In this document: in pieces, positions 33,801-47,200 of the stretch | Layout of the letters: the number at the start of each line of letters is the position of its first letter | How positions within the stretch are numbered: the stretch's first letter is position 1 | Assembly: GCF_021130785.1 (NCBI RefSeq) | Contig: NC_060208.1 | Location: 55,951,001 to 56,015,000 of the forward strand | DNA: 64,000 bases | Direction: 5' to 3' | Source: Homalodisca vitripennis | Taxonomy: Eukaryota > Arthropoda > Insecta > Hemiptera > Cicadellidae | The notes under the pieces: generated by a model | Seen by the model: only the letters and a program-made list of their open reading frames with translations | What the model was told of the DNA's origin: nothing | Database searches by the model: none | Translations under genes and position numbers: made by a program

Positions 33801-36800
33801 TTGTCACTGCGCAATCTTGAATAAAAGTTTTAGTGTAACTTTGGCTTTGTTATCTGCATTCTACTACTGATCAAGCATTGTGTGCTTAATAGTTTATAAA
33901 ATTAAAATTTAAACTTAATGTTTTACTCTCTTTGATGAATTTCAGCTGAAAAATTAATGAAATTTAAAAAATGTCAACAGTTGTTTAGTGTCAATTAAAT
34001 TTGAATTACGAAACATAAATATTATAATGTTTCCAATACTAAAGTGTTCCAGGAAACTGTTCGTATATTTTCCTTCATTTAAACCTTCCTTGGACTTCAG
34101 TGATCATTAACAAAAATAATCGAATTGGTCTAGTCATTCTAGAGATGAGTGCTTTGCAACACATTTAGTAATTCGTTTTTATTTATAAGATATGACTATT
34201 AGTTGTCATATTGTCTCCTTGTTAACAAGCTGCTCTATTGTGTGCATACTCTATTTGATTTATAATACAGTAACCAATACAAGAACATATTAATATTGAA
34301 ATTCAAACATTAAATCAAATATCTACAAATATATTTTTCTTAAAAACATGAAATTAAAAAAAAAACAATATACTTTGCAAAAATATATTGTTAATTGTTT
34401 CCTTGATTACATTTGGGAATCATCCAGCAGTTCACACTTTCTACATTGAAATAAAACCACATTTTGTTCCTTTCACTATCTTTATTGTTTCATGGATACA
34501 TATGCAGGATTCTGTATAGTACGGTCAACTTCTTATAACTACCTTATATCCTTTTTTAAATCTAATGCTTAGAATCACTGTAATTTTTGTTAGCATTAAG
34601 TACTAAATTATTAAAGCTCAAGAACTGGAGATTGCCGGATATCTGTGCGTATGCAAGCACTTGATTTCATGACTGCTAATCATGTAAATATTTGCTGTTT
34701 GCTTTGAAACTTACATGGTTGCAAAGTGCAAGAACCAATATAATCATAAGTACCAGTTTTATTTGCTTTATGTTGTCTTGCTTCCTATGTTTCTTATAAC
34801 ACTACTCCCACTCCTTATCCTCATTTGGACAACTGGTATTACATTTGGTATGCTATTGCACATTTGATTGTTCCCTTGTGCTCTGTTTCCATTTCTACAG
34901 CTCATTCCATTCTCTATATACACTGTGAACAGACAGATAGGCAAATCATAAAAAAGAAATGTATATCCTCCCGGCAAACAAAAATTGTTTCTGCCTTCTA
35001 AGTGGTAGTTTTCAGCTTAGCCAAATTCCATGGTTGGACATACACCATCATCAAACTCATGCTTGTCTATATAGAAATGACGTTTCAACTAAAACTGAAT
35101 ATCTACAGAATGAATCTTTCTAGAGATGTCTTGCCACACAATATATTCAAATTTTTGTTTTAGGTTTCATAAGTGTTAGATTAATCAAAGTTCTGGTGAG
35201 CAAGGGAGGATTTAATATAAGGGAGGACTAATACAATGCAAGAATGCACTGAAATCAAACCTTGTTCAGAACTTTTAACATTACTACCCTCTCAATTATT
35301 TTTTTTTCATTTTACTCTATGAATAAAAGTGTCATAGGTTAAAATCTCATATGGTTGTACTTTTTATGATTGTGTACAAATTTATTTATTCCACTATTTT
35401 TTGTTCCCATAAGACCAGACCGATGTAAAAGTATTCGCTAATGCTTAGCCACAAAAGATTAAAAAATATTCGCTCTGCCAAATCCCATGGAGTGGAGGTA
35501 ACATACACAATCATCAAACTCAGTGTTGTCTATATAAAAATGAAAGTGCATGCAAAGTTTTAATTCTAAAATTATCTTTTAAAAATATTGTGTGTTAAGA
35601 CAGACAGAAATGAAATTTTTCCAGCCTCTCGTTTAATAATAGGCTTCGCCAATCGTCAGCCAGCTTCATAAAAAGAATTGCCATAGCAAAGACCAAGAAT
35701 GTAGTCAGCTAGGGGTCCAAAAGGTATGCCCCCCAAATTTTCATTTACTTTTTAGTAAATGATCATTATTTAAATAATTCAACGTTACTGACAATGCTGA
35801 AAAATCATTCTCAAAATTGAAAAGGGACAAGAACTTTTTTAGCAACAAAATAGGGAATGAGCGGTTTATTGCAATAGCTTTACTCTCTGATTACTACAGA
35901 AAAATATCAGTCTTCTTGACCCCTCAAAAATATTTTTCCGGTTGTGTTCTTGGCAAAATGGTTATGGTTATGAATTAACTATAAAAATAATTATTTTATT
36001 TTCAAACAATATTTTAAAGATTATGCCCAAACATAAAATTTACTTTTTCTGGCTGCCAGATGGTGTAATTAGATGCTCTGAATACATGGATGAGATCTAA
36101 TCATTTATAGAAGTTTCACCATAACAGTTGGAACTAACAAGAGGAGCTTGTAGTTGTCCATCATATAGATGTTAGTTCCAAGATTGTTACAGGAAATGCA
36201 AGCATAATCCTGTCACTAGCTCTTAGGTGTGAAGATATGAATGACCTTACAGTCACTTTCTTTGTCCAAGGTCAACTTCTGACCTCTGCCTTCTTCCTTG
36301 TGTGCCTTTGTTTATACCCACTACTGGGTAGGTTAAGTTAGGCGGTGTCCTGCATTCATTCACACATTGACCTCAAGCTTCTAGTTGCCTCTGCTATTTC
36401 TATACACGGGCATTAATATCAAATTGTTGAGTGCAATGCCACACATACGGTAGCTATTACTTTAAATGTATTCAGCTATGAGAAAATAAACTTATTGATA
36501 ATTTTGTATATTGATGAGTTTTAATTCATGTCAGTTTCATCACGCTGCAGCATCAGTTTTGTCATGCAAATGTATGTAGTTACAGTTCAGTTTTTTTATT
36601 TTCTTTAACACTAAAAGATTTACAATTCTGTATAAACCATAGAACAGGAAGAAATAGGGTGAAATACATAATTTTGGACCAAAAAAGTAATTTAACCCTT
36701 GAAACTTGCAGTATAATGTTGATCTGAACCGATCATGAGTGGCAATCAACATTCTGGATAACCTCATTGTTTTCATAAAAATATAAAACTTTATTTTTCA

Positions 36801-36915
36801 CGGCCAACTCTTACTAAGTATTTTTTTAATTATCTCCACATTGGCCCCTAAGTAATTTCAAAACATATTTCAAAGCAATGAGAGAGTTTATCCTTGCATA
36901 CAATAATGTCAACCT

Positions 36916-36968
<53 letters not shown>

Positions 36969-39900
36969 TTTGACAGTTCATAATACAAGTCAACACTACC
37001 ACCACTATTTATATATACCATTTATAACAGAAAGAATTGCTGATTTCAATGGTGAAATTTGTTTTGCTGTTTTGGCAGTGATGTTACAGTGACATCACAA
37101 ACTTGCCAGAACAATCGTCTTCATCTAAATATTTTGAAACAGGTGTCTGTCTGTTTTGGTTTTTAGATTTATTCACAAAAGGTATTTATTTTGTGAAACA
37201 GTGTTAATTACTTATAAATGAGTTTATTTTAGATCTTTTTAAATGAATATGTAGTATTTTTGGTAGTGCTTTTAAGGTTTTATATGTGATATGTTGTAAT
37301 TAGTAAGTATAGGTAAATCTAGGCTAATGTGCAGTGCAGTGAACATGTTCGGAAGCTACAATATTAATGATATATCATGGATATAGTTTATTTTGTTGGT
37401 TTATAGCTTTTTATAGCTTTGTTTTAGGCTCACATATCAATAATGTCCCAAAATTTTGCTAATTTTTGACACTAGTGAACTTGTTGGCCTGTCAGACTGA
37501 CAACCTAAGCTTTGACAGTGACATATAGTTTTCCTTTTACGCTTTCTGAAACCCCAAAACTAAGCCAATGTTTCAGCCAAAGTTCAAAATTAGTATTTAT
37601 TTATTGTAAAATTAATATAATCAGTAAAATATTTCCATATAAAAATAATTTTGATATTGAAATTAAAATTAATTAAAATAAAATTAAAATTAAAAAAGTA
37701 AATTATTTACTTATTTAATTTTAATTAAAATAAAATAAGCATACTCATAGTAACAAATTTAGGTATGTCGCACCACTTAAAAAAAATAAAAATAAATTAG
37801 AAATTTATTATTAATTTTTAGTTGTTTTATAGTATATATCACTCTAAATTTCAGTATATTTTTGGAAATATTTAGTGTAAGAATTGTATTTTTGGTAAAT
37901 TTTAAAAATAATGGTATCCATAGCAACAAATTTAGCCTTTGGTGCACTATTTCTAGTTTTTACAATATAGGTATTTAATTTTTCTTCAAGAGAACCTGGA
38001 TGCCATTAAATATTGTTTCGGAAACTATATACAATGAAGAATAAATAGGCTATCTCTGATTCTAAAATTTATTATATTATCAAACTTAACCAGGCGCAGT
38101 CACACCACTTAAAAAAATAGTCTAGTCATATTTATTTTTGATGGTTTATGCATAATGTTTTTTAACCCTGGAACCGTACACCGGGGTACTGAGTGCCCCA
38201 GGGATTTTTCATTTTGCTGTAGTTTTAATGTTGGCAACGCGCAGCGCCACCATACTCCACGACTTTTGCTTGTTTTGTGGCGACCATCAGTTGCATTATT
38301 TGACGTGTGCGTGACTCATCGCTGTTTGTCTACAGTTCATGTTTGGGGCACTCAGTTCCCCAGTGTACGGTTAGTGTTACTTTTATCCACAGGTGTACAT
38401 ATTTTACTTATTTTGTTTTATGTCTTTTATTTTTTTGTTTTTGTGTGTTTAAATAATCATGGATAACCTGCAAGATGATGAAGACAATTTTAAATGAATT
38501 ACTTCGATCATCTGAGACCGATCAGCTTGATGTATTTGAAGATCAACCTGATTATGAGAATGAACTGGACTATGTAGAAGATGACGATGTCTTATCAGAT
38601 TTGTTTTTCGCCTGATGCATCGGAGGATGAGTATTTACCAACTGAAAGTGACAAAGAGGAAGAAGTGTCAGAAATTCTGCATAAGAAAAAAAGGGCGAGA
38701 CGAAGTTTTGAAGAAAGTGTTGAGCCTGTACCCACAACTTCACACAGGTTCTGTCAGAAGATGATGAAGATGACGCAGACATAAGAGGTAACAGTTTCTC
38801 ATGATCAGCAACAAAATGTAATCCAACTAAAAAAAAAAACAACTTTTGGGAAAAAATAAACATCGCTGGTCTACAAAACCATCTACAAGAGTTGGGAGAA
38901 ACGCCAAGAAGAAATATAATTTTATTTAGATCTCGTCCAGAAGGAGCTGCTAGGGGAGTCACAAATCCTACTCAGGTATTTGACCTATTTTTGGATGAAA
39001 CTATTATAAATAAGATAGTTTTATCATACTAACCAGGAGATTAGAGATCAAAAATTACAATACAACAATCAAAGTTGTACCGGAGAAACGTGTCCAGTCG
39101 AGATAAGAGCCTTATTAGGACTTGTGATTTATTTTGGTGCTCAAAAACAAAACCACACTCCCAATCGAAATTCTTTGGCATGAATCAAGAGGACTTCGCA
39201 TAACCAAAACTGTCATGCCTCTTCGTAGATTTGAATTCTTAATCAATTGTTTTGAGGTTCGATGAAAAGACTACTCGAGATGCGAGAAAAGAGCTGGATC
39301 CTTTTGCTGCAATCCGAGAAATTTGGGATATATTTATCCAGCACTGCAAAGAGCCTCTACACTCCTGGAGCGTAATTGCACAATTGAATGAACAGTTGCT
39401 AGCTTTCAGGGGTAACTGCCAATTTCGTATGTATATATCCCCAAATAAGCCTGCCAAATATGGTATAAAAAAATTGTAATGTTATGTAATACAAATGGGT
39501 ATTTGATTAATGCCATTCCTTATATTGGGAAAAAAATGGATACTGAAGGAAAACCCCAAGCAACATTTTTTGTGAAAAGTTGTCGGATCCCATTAAAGGT
39601 AGTAACCGAAATATAACCGTTGATAATTGGTTTTCCTTCGGGTACCCACTTTTTCAACGAGATGCTCGAAAAAGCATAATATTACAATGGTTGGAACTTT
39701 ACGAAAGAATAAACCACACACATTCCACCAGAAATGTTGAAAAAACAGACCAGCGAAACATCACTGTTTTTTGTTTGACAAACAACTAACAATGGTGTCT
39801 TATGCAGCAAAGAAAAATAAAATCGTGCTTCTCCTATCTAACATGCACCAAGGTTCCAGCTTACAGAAAGGTACCACTTTGCCAGAAATGATTCACTTTT

Positions 39901-42900
39901 ATAACTGTACGAAAGGAGGGTTGATGTACTGGATCAAATGTCTGCTCAGTACTCATGCAGCAGGAAAACAAGGAGATGGCCTATGTGCATATTTTATGGA
40001 ATGTTAAATAGTATTGGTTTGAAACTCCTACATTATTTACAAAGAGAATACCTATATGAAGTCAAACCAGACCCCAAATGTCTAGACTTACATTCTTGTT
40101 TACTCTGGCAGAAGACCTCATGAGGCCTTGGATGGAACAGCGGCTGCAAAACACATCAATTCGAAGAGGGATTAGGCTTTCCATTGCGGAACAAACTTGG
40201 TGTGCAAGTGCCAGTCAAGCCAGCACCTGTCAACCGTAAGGCCGGAAGGTGCAGCATTTGTCCCCGGAGCAAAGACACAAAAACCACCAACTTATGTGAT
40301 GAGTGTAAGCAGTTTACTTGCAAAACACATTCTGATTCTGTTTGTGTTGATTGCAGGAGTGAAAACTAGAAAAAAACTTGAAAGTTCAGGATCTAAACTA
40401 AACCTTAATACAAATGTAAACTTTTTCTTGTATGTATGTTTTTACAGCCTTGAATATACTTAAAATTGTATCAATATATTTTTGTTTCATTGTTCAAAAA
40501 CTTGTAAACCAATAAGATGTGTTTTTTAATAAAAAAAATTTACTTAATATGAAAAAAATATTTTTTTAATTTTTGGGGCACACAGTACCCCAGTGTACGG
40601 TTAGTGTGACAAAAAATTGAGGTGTATGGTTCCAGGGTTTAAACCTTAATTTCCACATTCTCCTGAAAAAATAACGCAGGTTAGTAAACTTTTTAGCTTT
40701 TGTGATGAAAGTTATATTGTGATTCTTGGGGGAGGGAGGTTCTGATTTAGTCAAGTTCTTTTTATATACATAGAAAAGAAAGAAGATTACAATGTAATTT
40801 TTCAATAATAGTTTTATTCTTTTAATAAATACATTAAAAATAAAGTTTTCAAGTTTATTTTAATGCAAAATAGATTTTTTTGTCATAAAAATGTGATGAA
40901 AATTACGCTTTTCTTGTACATATCTAAGAAAAATGTACTTAACATACTTGAAAGTGTGAAAATGTAAGTCTTGTTATTAGCACATAAATTGGAAATATAA
41001 ATTTATCACGTATAATAATAGATTTGTTTCAAAAAATAAAAATTATAATAATTCAAAAGGTTTATTTCATTATTTTCCTTAATTTAACTTTTACCTATAT
41101 TTGCTGTAGGCGTATTGTATATAATTTCTTTCCTCATTTAGATATATGAATATATTTATAGTCATAAAATATATGACGTGTTTTGAGAATGTTAAGTCTA
41201 GCTCCATTTCACATTCCGCTTATTAGTGCAGTGTATGACATCTGACACTGTTGCAGACTTGACTCTCAAAATTGAGTCCATTTATCAAAATTTGTATCAT
41301 CTCGGGTAATAGTTGTTGTATCTTCCTGTAGTTTTCTTTGTAGTAATAATCTAGATTTGATTTTGGATTTATGGTATGTATGATGGTATCTGGTCTGTGG
41401 CAAACACTATTCTAAGAGCCTTTGAAGTCCAAGTAGGTTTTTTTCTTGAAAATAGGTCTGAAAATGCTTCCTTCCTTTTTTTTCTTCAAAATTATTCTAA
41501 AAAACTAGAATAGACGTGGCTGCAAGAACGCCCATTTTACTCTTTAAATGAATTTTTCAATCATTAACCCGTATTGTATTGACCTGGTTGGACCTGTATT
41601 GTTCTTGTGTATTGTAAATTCTTTGTGACACCATTCTCATCTTGACGATGGTGTAATAAAGATATTTTGACTTTGAATAGTGTGTACCTAAGATCAGACA
41701 CGTGAATACCATCCAAAATCAAACTTGGGTTATTACTACAACAAAATTACATATTTGCCAAGCTCTGTGTATCTGTGGGTGACAGCTTACTTTGTATATA
41801 GGTGTGGGACGCAGTGAACGGTGATGAGTTGCACAGTTTTCAACATAACCATATAGTGAAAAGTGTTAGTTTCTCTTCTGATGGTAGTCTCTTCGCGACG
41901 GCCAGCAATGAAAAACTTGTCCGACTCTTTGATCTCAACAAGCCAGATGCAGGTCAGTGCTAATTGTCATTTCTTAATAACTTTTGTTTTTAGGATTTAA
42001 AAAATTGTTGTATAACTACACTAACATGCTGGTTATTTAAATGTAAATTTTGGTAATTCTAAGCAATATATGGGTCAACCTCGATTTTTCTCATATTACA
42101 ATATAATGTTCCAATAGTCAATTAGAAAAGGAAATGACTAGAATTTCTTGCCGGAAAGCAGTTATAGGGAGCAGGCAACTCATATTACATTATAATGTTC
42201 CAATAGTCAATTAGAAAAGGAAATGACTAGAATTTCTTGCTGGAAAGCAGTTATAGGGAGCAGGCAACTGCAAGAATTACCTATTAGTGATCAGGGGCAC
42301 TGACGTGATCTGGGCTTCAAATTTGGAACTACTCGAGTTAATTTTTTTTTCTAAAAGAGAGCAAGCAGCGCGAAGCGCTGCGCAGCGGGCAAGCATCGTG
42401 CGTGATCTTCGTCTATACTGAATTGATTCAGGCCAAAGGAATGACACAGATTACTTACGGAGATTTTGTATTGGGCGGATTATATTGGTTTACTTTGCTT
42501 TCCAGCATGTAATTATGTGTTTAAAATTGTTTTACATACATTACCTACATTATATTGTAATATGTAATAACAATTTATCAAAAATTTTTAATAAAAAAAA
42601 AGGATCACGCACGATGCCTGCCCGCTGCGCAGCGCTTCGCGCTGCTTGCTCTTTTAGAAAAAAAATTAACTCGAGTAGTTCCAAATTTGAAGCCCAGATC
42701 ACGTCAGTGCCCCTGATCACTAATAGGTAACTCTAAGAATATATGACCGTCTGGCAGTTGCCTGCTCCCTATAACTGCTTTCCGGCAAGAAATTCTAGTC
42801 ATTTCCTTCTCTAATTGACTATTGGAACAATATATTGTAATATGAGAAAAATCGAGGTTGACCCATATATTGCTTAGAATTACCTAAATTTTTCCTGAAC

Positions 42901-44184
42901 GGTAAAGTATCTGACATTGTTTTTAATAATAAAGAAAGATAAAAAAATAATATTCTCTTTTTTTAGCCCTATTAAAGTTTCTAAACAGTTAATTTTTTTA
43001 ATAATTTAAAATTGAACACTTTTTCAAATTTCCTTAAGTTTTTATTACAAAAACTGAATTAGTAGTATTAGATTTATAAAGTAAAGCATATAAACTCTAA
43101 AGCCTTTTTTTAGATATTACATAATATTGGTCCAAATTTAATATATTTAGGTATATCTAAATTGAGCAAAACTGATGGATGGGACCCACTTTGATGGCAA
43201 ATACAGCTTATTTCAATGTTTTAGACTAAATAAGTATTAATCTGAAATTTCTGTTATTAACCTTTTTATGGAATAGGAAATGTTTACTTGAAACTGCATT
43301 AAGGTGCCAGAGAAAATTTGTTGTTCAGAATGAATCCAGTAAGCAGGTAACTGATTTATTCTAGGAAATAAAACAATTAGTATTTTAAAACAAAATAATA
43401 GAAACTAAATTATTAGGTATTATCTGTTCATCAAGATTTCTCATACATTATATGTTGATAATTGTAATTTTTTTAATGTATCAGTAAAATAAATTAATTG
43501 AAGTGATAGAGTATAATGAAAAGGGAAATAACAACAGACAGTCAGACAGTTGTTGCAATACTGCTATATAAGAAGTTATTATGCACCAAGGTTTGATATT
43601 GAAGGTCATTTTGTGGTGTGATAACAATTTGTGTAGTAGTAACTAGAGAATTTTGATAGGGTGGTAGAACCAACTAACCAAATTGGAAGGATAATCCTCT
43701 TCTTGACAGGTACACAAGTTAAACAAATATACATTTATTATGTATCTCTCCTATCCAATCAGGAAACTCATGATAAAACTTTGTGTTTATCTCCTCCCAG
43801 TAGTATATTTGAAACAAACTGTCAATATTCAGGTTTAGTTAAAAATACTGAACCAGTATTTAAAACACTATTTTGCTCTGGTACTAAAAGAAAATGAGAA
43901 ATGAAACATATTCATAATTTACAAAGTTTTATTAAGGTCTTGCTAAAATTGTGCTAAAAAAGGACATGCAATTTTGGTTTTTGAATGGCTAAAAATTAAT
44001 ATTCTATGAGTATCAAAACTTACATCAAACTCAATAATTGAGGCTGCCTTTCAAATTAAAGTTTGTATTTATTTCAATGTTTAGTGGTTCATTATTTTAA
44101 CTGCCATTGGTATATATACATGTATAGACGTAAGCTTAAAGCAATGCCAGTTAAAATATTGAACCACTAAACATTGAAATAAAT

Positions 44185-44240
<56 letters not shown>

Positions 44241-47200
44241 GTGGTGTGATTAATCTTTTATTTTTTTACCCAAAATATTATTTATTTCAGGTTTTGTTAT
44301 GATTATTAATTTATTATTATAAACAAAACCATTAAAGCAAAAGAACTACATTTTGTAATAAATTCTATGTTTATTTGTAATTATTTATTTGTTTATAGTA
44401 CTGTATGTTTATTAAGATAGATCAAATTAGGGTTTGCTCATTTAATTTCTTTAAAATATATAATATTAAACATGAAAGCAAATGTGCTCTAATGACAAAC
44501 AGCTGGGCTGTACAGGAAGCAGTGAGACATATGACCTTGTCACTAGGCCAGTGTCTGTGGTGTGCTACAGTTAACATTATCGTCTGCCGACTCTAGGTGG
44601 CATTGGCTGCCTTCCTGATCGTTCACCTTGAGTCAAGGCTTGCCCCCAAGGTCTCCTGTATCCTGAGATTGTTGTACTGCCTCTTGTACTAGAGCAATAA
44701 CTTTAAAAAACTGAACAGGTTGTAGCTTCTTGTTTTTATACACCAACCTCGATTGTAGTCTTTTTGGCTACCACTTGTAGGAAAAAATTCATCCAAGAGT
44801 CATTTTTATACCTTATTTTCAATCAAACTAAAGAGTTTTATAATAATTTGTATAATTATTTTCAATTATTTTTTGTAAATTAACATTTATATTCATTATG
44901 AAATTGTTATACCAATTATAATAAGTTAAAAATACATCTATTGTTTGTGTTAACACTACTGCGTTGATTTATGATTAATGAACACCTGATTGTTTAGAAA
45001 TATTACAGTAATCGACCAGCTGGTAATAGTACCTACATTTATTTAATTTACCATTTTTGAGTTTATAGTACTGGATGTTTATTAAAATAGATCAGATTTT
45101 CTTCGCCAGCTTTGTTATAAATTGAGCTCACAACTTTTGGCTTAGTAAAATAAATAATAAGATATAGGTTTTCATTACTTGAATAGATTAAGACGCTAAT
45201 CACAAGACATGTATACAATTTGTTTGAATAATACAATATTTGTGGTATAAATCATAATTAAATAAAAATAGTAACACTTTTTTACAACATTTCTTTGATT
45301 TAATCCTCTTTTCATAAGGTAACACATGTTTTTAACAAGAGGATGTACAGATTCAGCTTTTGAAATGTAAAATTAGTATATTTTCTATATATGAACTGGC
45401 TTGTATCTTGTAGCTTATGACTAATACTAATAATATTCCATGTAATGGACTATAAGTGATTATAGTTAATCAGAATATTGTTAAAGCAGTTTTAGAGGTA
45501 AGTACTTTGAAAATGAAAAGTGTCAAATAAGTAATGAAAGAGTATCTACTGTGATTCTTTGATTATGTAAAATTTGATCAAAATCTGTTCATTGGTTAAA
45601 AATGTGGTTACATAAACAAGCACACTTGCATTGACATTTGTTATAAAAAGAACTTTTAATTATTATCTTAAATAAAATAATTAAGACCTTAAAATAATTC
45701 AAGCAAAACTTCTGAAAATTGGTTGATGCGTAACATTTTCTCCCAATGTTCCATTGTGCAGGGAAAAGTAACTAGTGTCTTTTTTACTGGGATATTTATT
45801 ATGTTTTTCGTGTTTCATAAGATCTACTCTATCGTTTAAAAAACTTGCTAAAAATGGTAAAAGTCTTAAATATATTTAATTATTCCACCAAAGAAAATAT
45901 TATAACGATTAAAATCAATATGTATAAATTGTGAAACATTCAAAACTACCCATTCTGAATTCACATGTTTTCTGTCTGCATAGGTCCACAAAAATTCGCT
46001 GGTCACACAGCTGGTCTGCGCCATGTATTCTTCCTGCGCAATGACACTCGACTTGTATCCTGCTCGGATGATCGTACTCTGCGTGTGTGGGATCGGAACT
46101 ACGGACAGGTAACACTTTACACAAATTATTATACAAATAGAGCCTACTTATTTATCAATTTGTACAATAAAAATCAAATTCTCATATCAACAAACAGAAA
46201 GATAGGTCAATGTAAACTAAATAGTTTAGACTCAAATTTAGTTTGTAGTGATATTAAAAATGCCACACCAAATAACACTAATATATATGTCACAGTGTTA
46301 CTTGCTCCACTGGGACTTGAACCACAGAGCTCTTACTTTTAGGATTCATATATATATATTTTTTGTCACAGACCAGAGAAAATGTATACCAATACAAAAA
46401 TGTGTTTACCAAAAGCTTTGGATCTTGTATTATTTATAAATAAAAAAAGGTTATTTTGGTTTTTTTTTCCTAGTTTAACTTACTGCAACTTTCACATAAC
46501 TTGTGATACTAAGATATTTAAAATGTATACAATTTTGTGGTGAACAAAACAGAGATAGTTCTTCAGAAATACACCAAATGTACACAGTTTTGTGGTGAAC
46601 AAAAACATAGAAATAGTTCTCCGGAAATACATGGCATGCATCTTATTGTTAAAATACTCTATCACAGTCTCACTTTGTTAATAAATAAGATGACTGTAAC
46701 AATAAATTCGAACCAAAATTAAATATAACCAGCTAATTGCAATTGCTTTTGTATTGTTCAAAAACCACATTGAATCATTGAGAAACCATAACTGAAAAGA
46801 AATGGAGAAAACAAGCAACTGCTCTTAATTAGGCACAACGTAAAATATGTAAAAGTGTTTTTATCACTCTCAGCTAGATCACATATGCATTCAAGTGAAC
46901 AATTATAACTCTCCAAACAATACAAGAAATCAGTTAAACCGAGGTTAACCGAAGGCGTTTTCTCAAATAACGTTCTGAGTTCAGAAGTAATTCAAGAATA
47001 CACTGTTACCATTTTTTAGGTAAACATTTTATTAGGATTACGTTCTGGTGCATAGCAGTGAATGTGTTAAAAATAGTTTTGTTTAAAAAGATGTATTGCA
47101 ACTTTTTTTAATACACACCTACATTGAAAGTATGTTACAAAAAGAGTGGAAATATAATAACATATCTGTGTGTATGTAGGAAGTTATGAAACTTGAGTTC

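Larger units (their letters stand above)
37590..40690 (+). repeat. Dispersed repeat D1, copy 2 (interrupted by piggyBac)
   Basis: 37590-38161 and 40643 to about 40670 together match copy 1 (2215-3365, reverse complement). After removal of the piggyBac element the flanks read GCATAATGTTTT and ACCTTAATTTCCACATTC, against GCATAATGTTTT and ACCATAATTATCTCTACATTC in copy 1. The piggyBac therefore landed inside D1. Confidence 0.7.

Noticed and set aside
38155..38466. 103-residue plus-strand frame at the piggyBac left end
   Set aside because: It covers the terminal repeat and 5' UTR of the element and precedes the real transposase start; no protein family fits.
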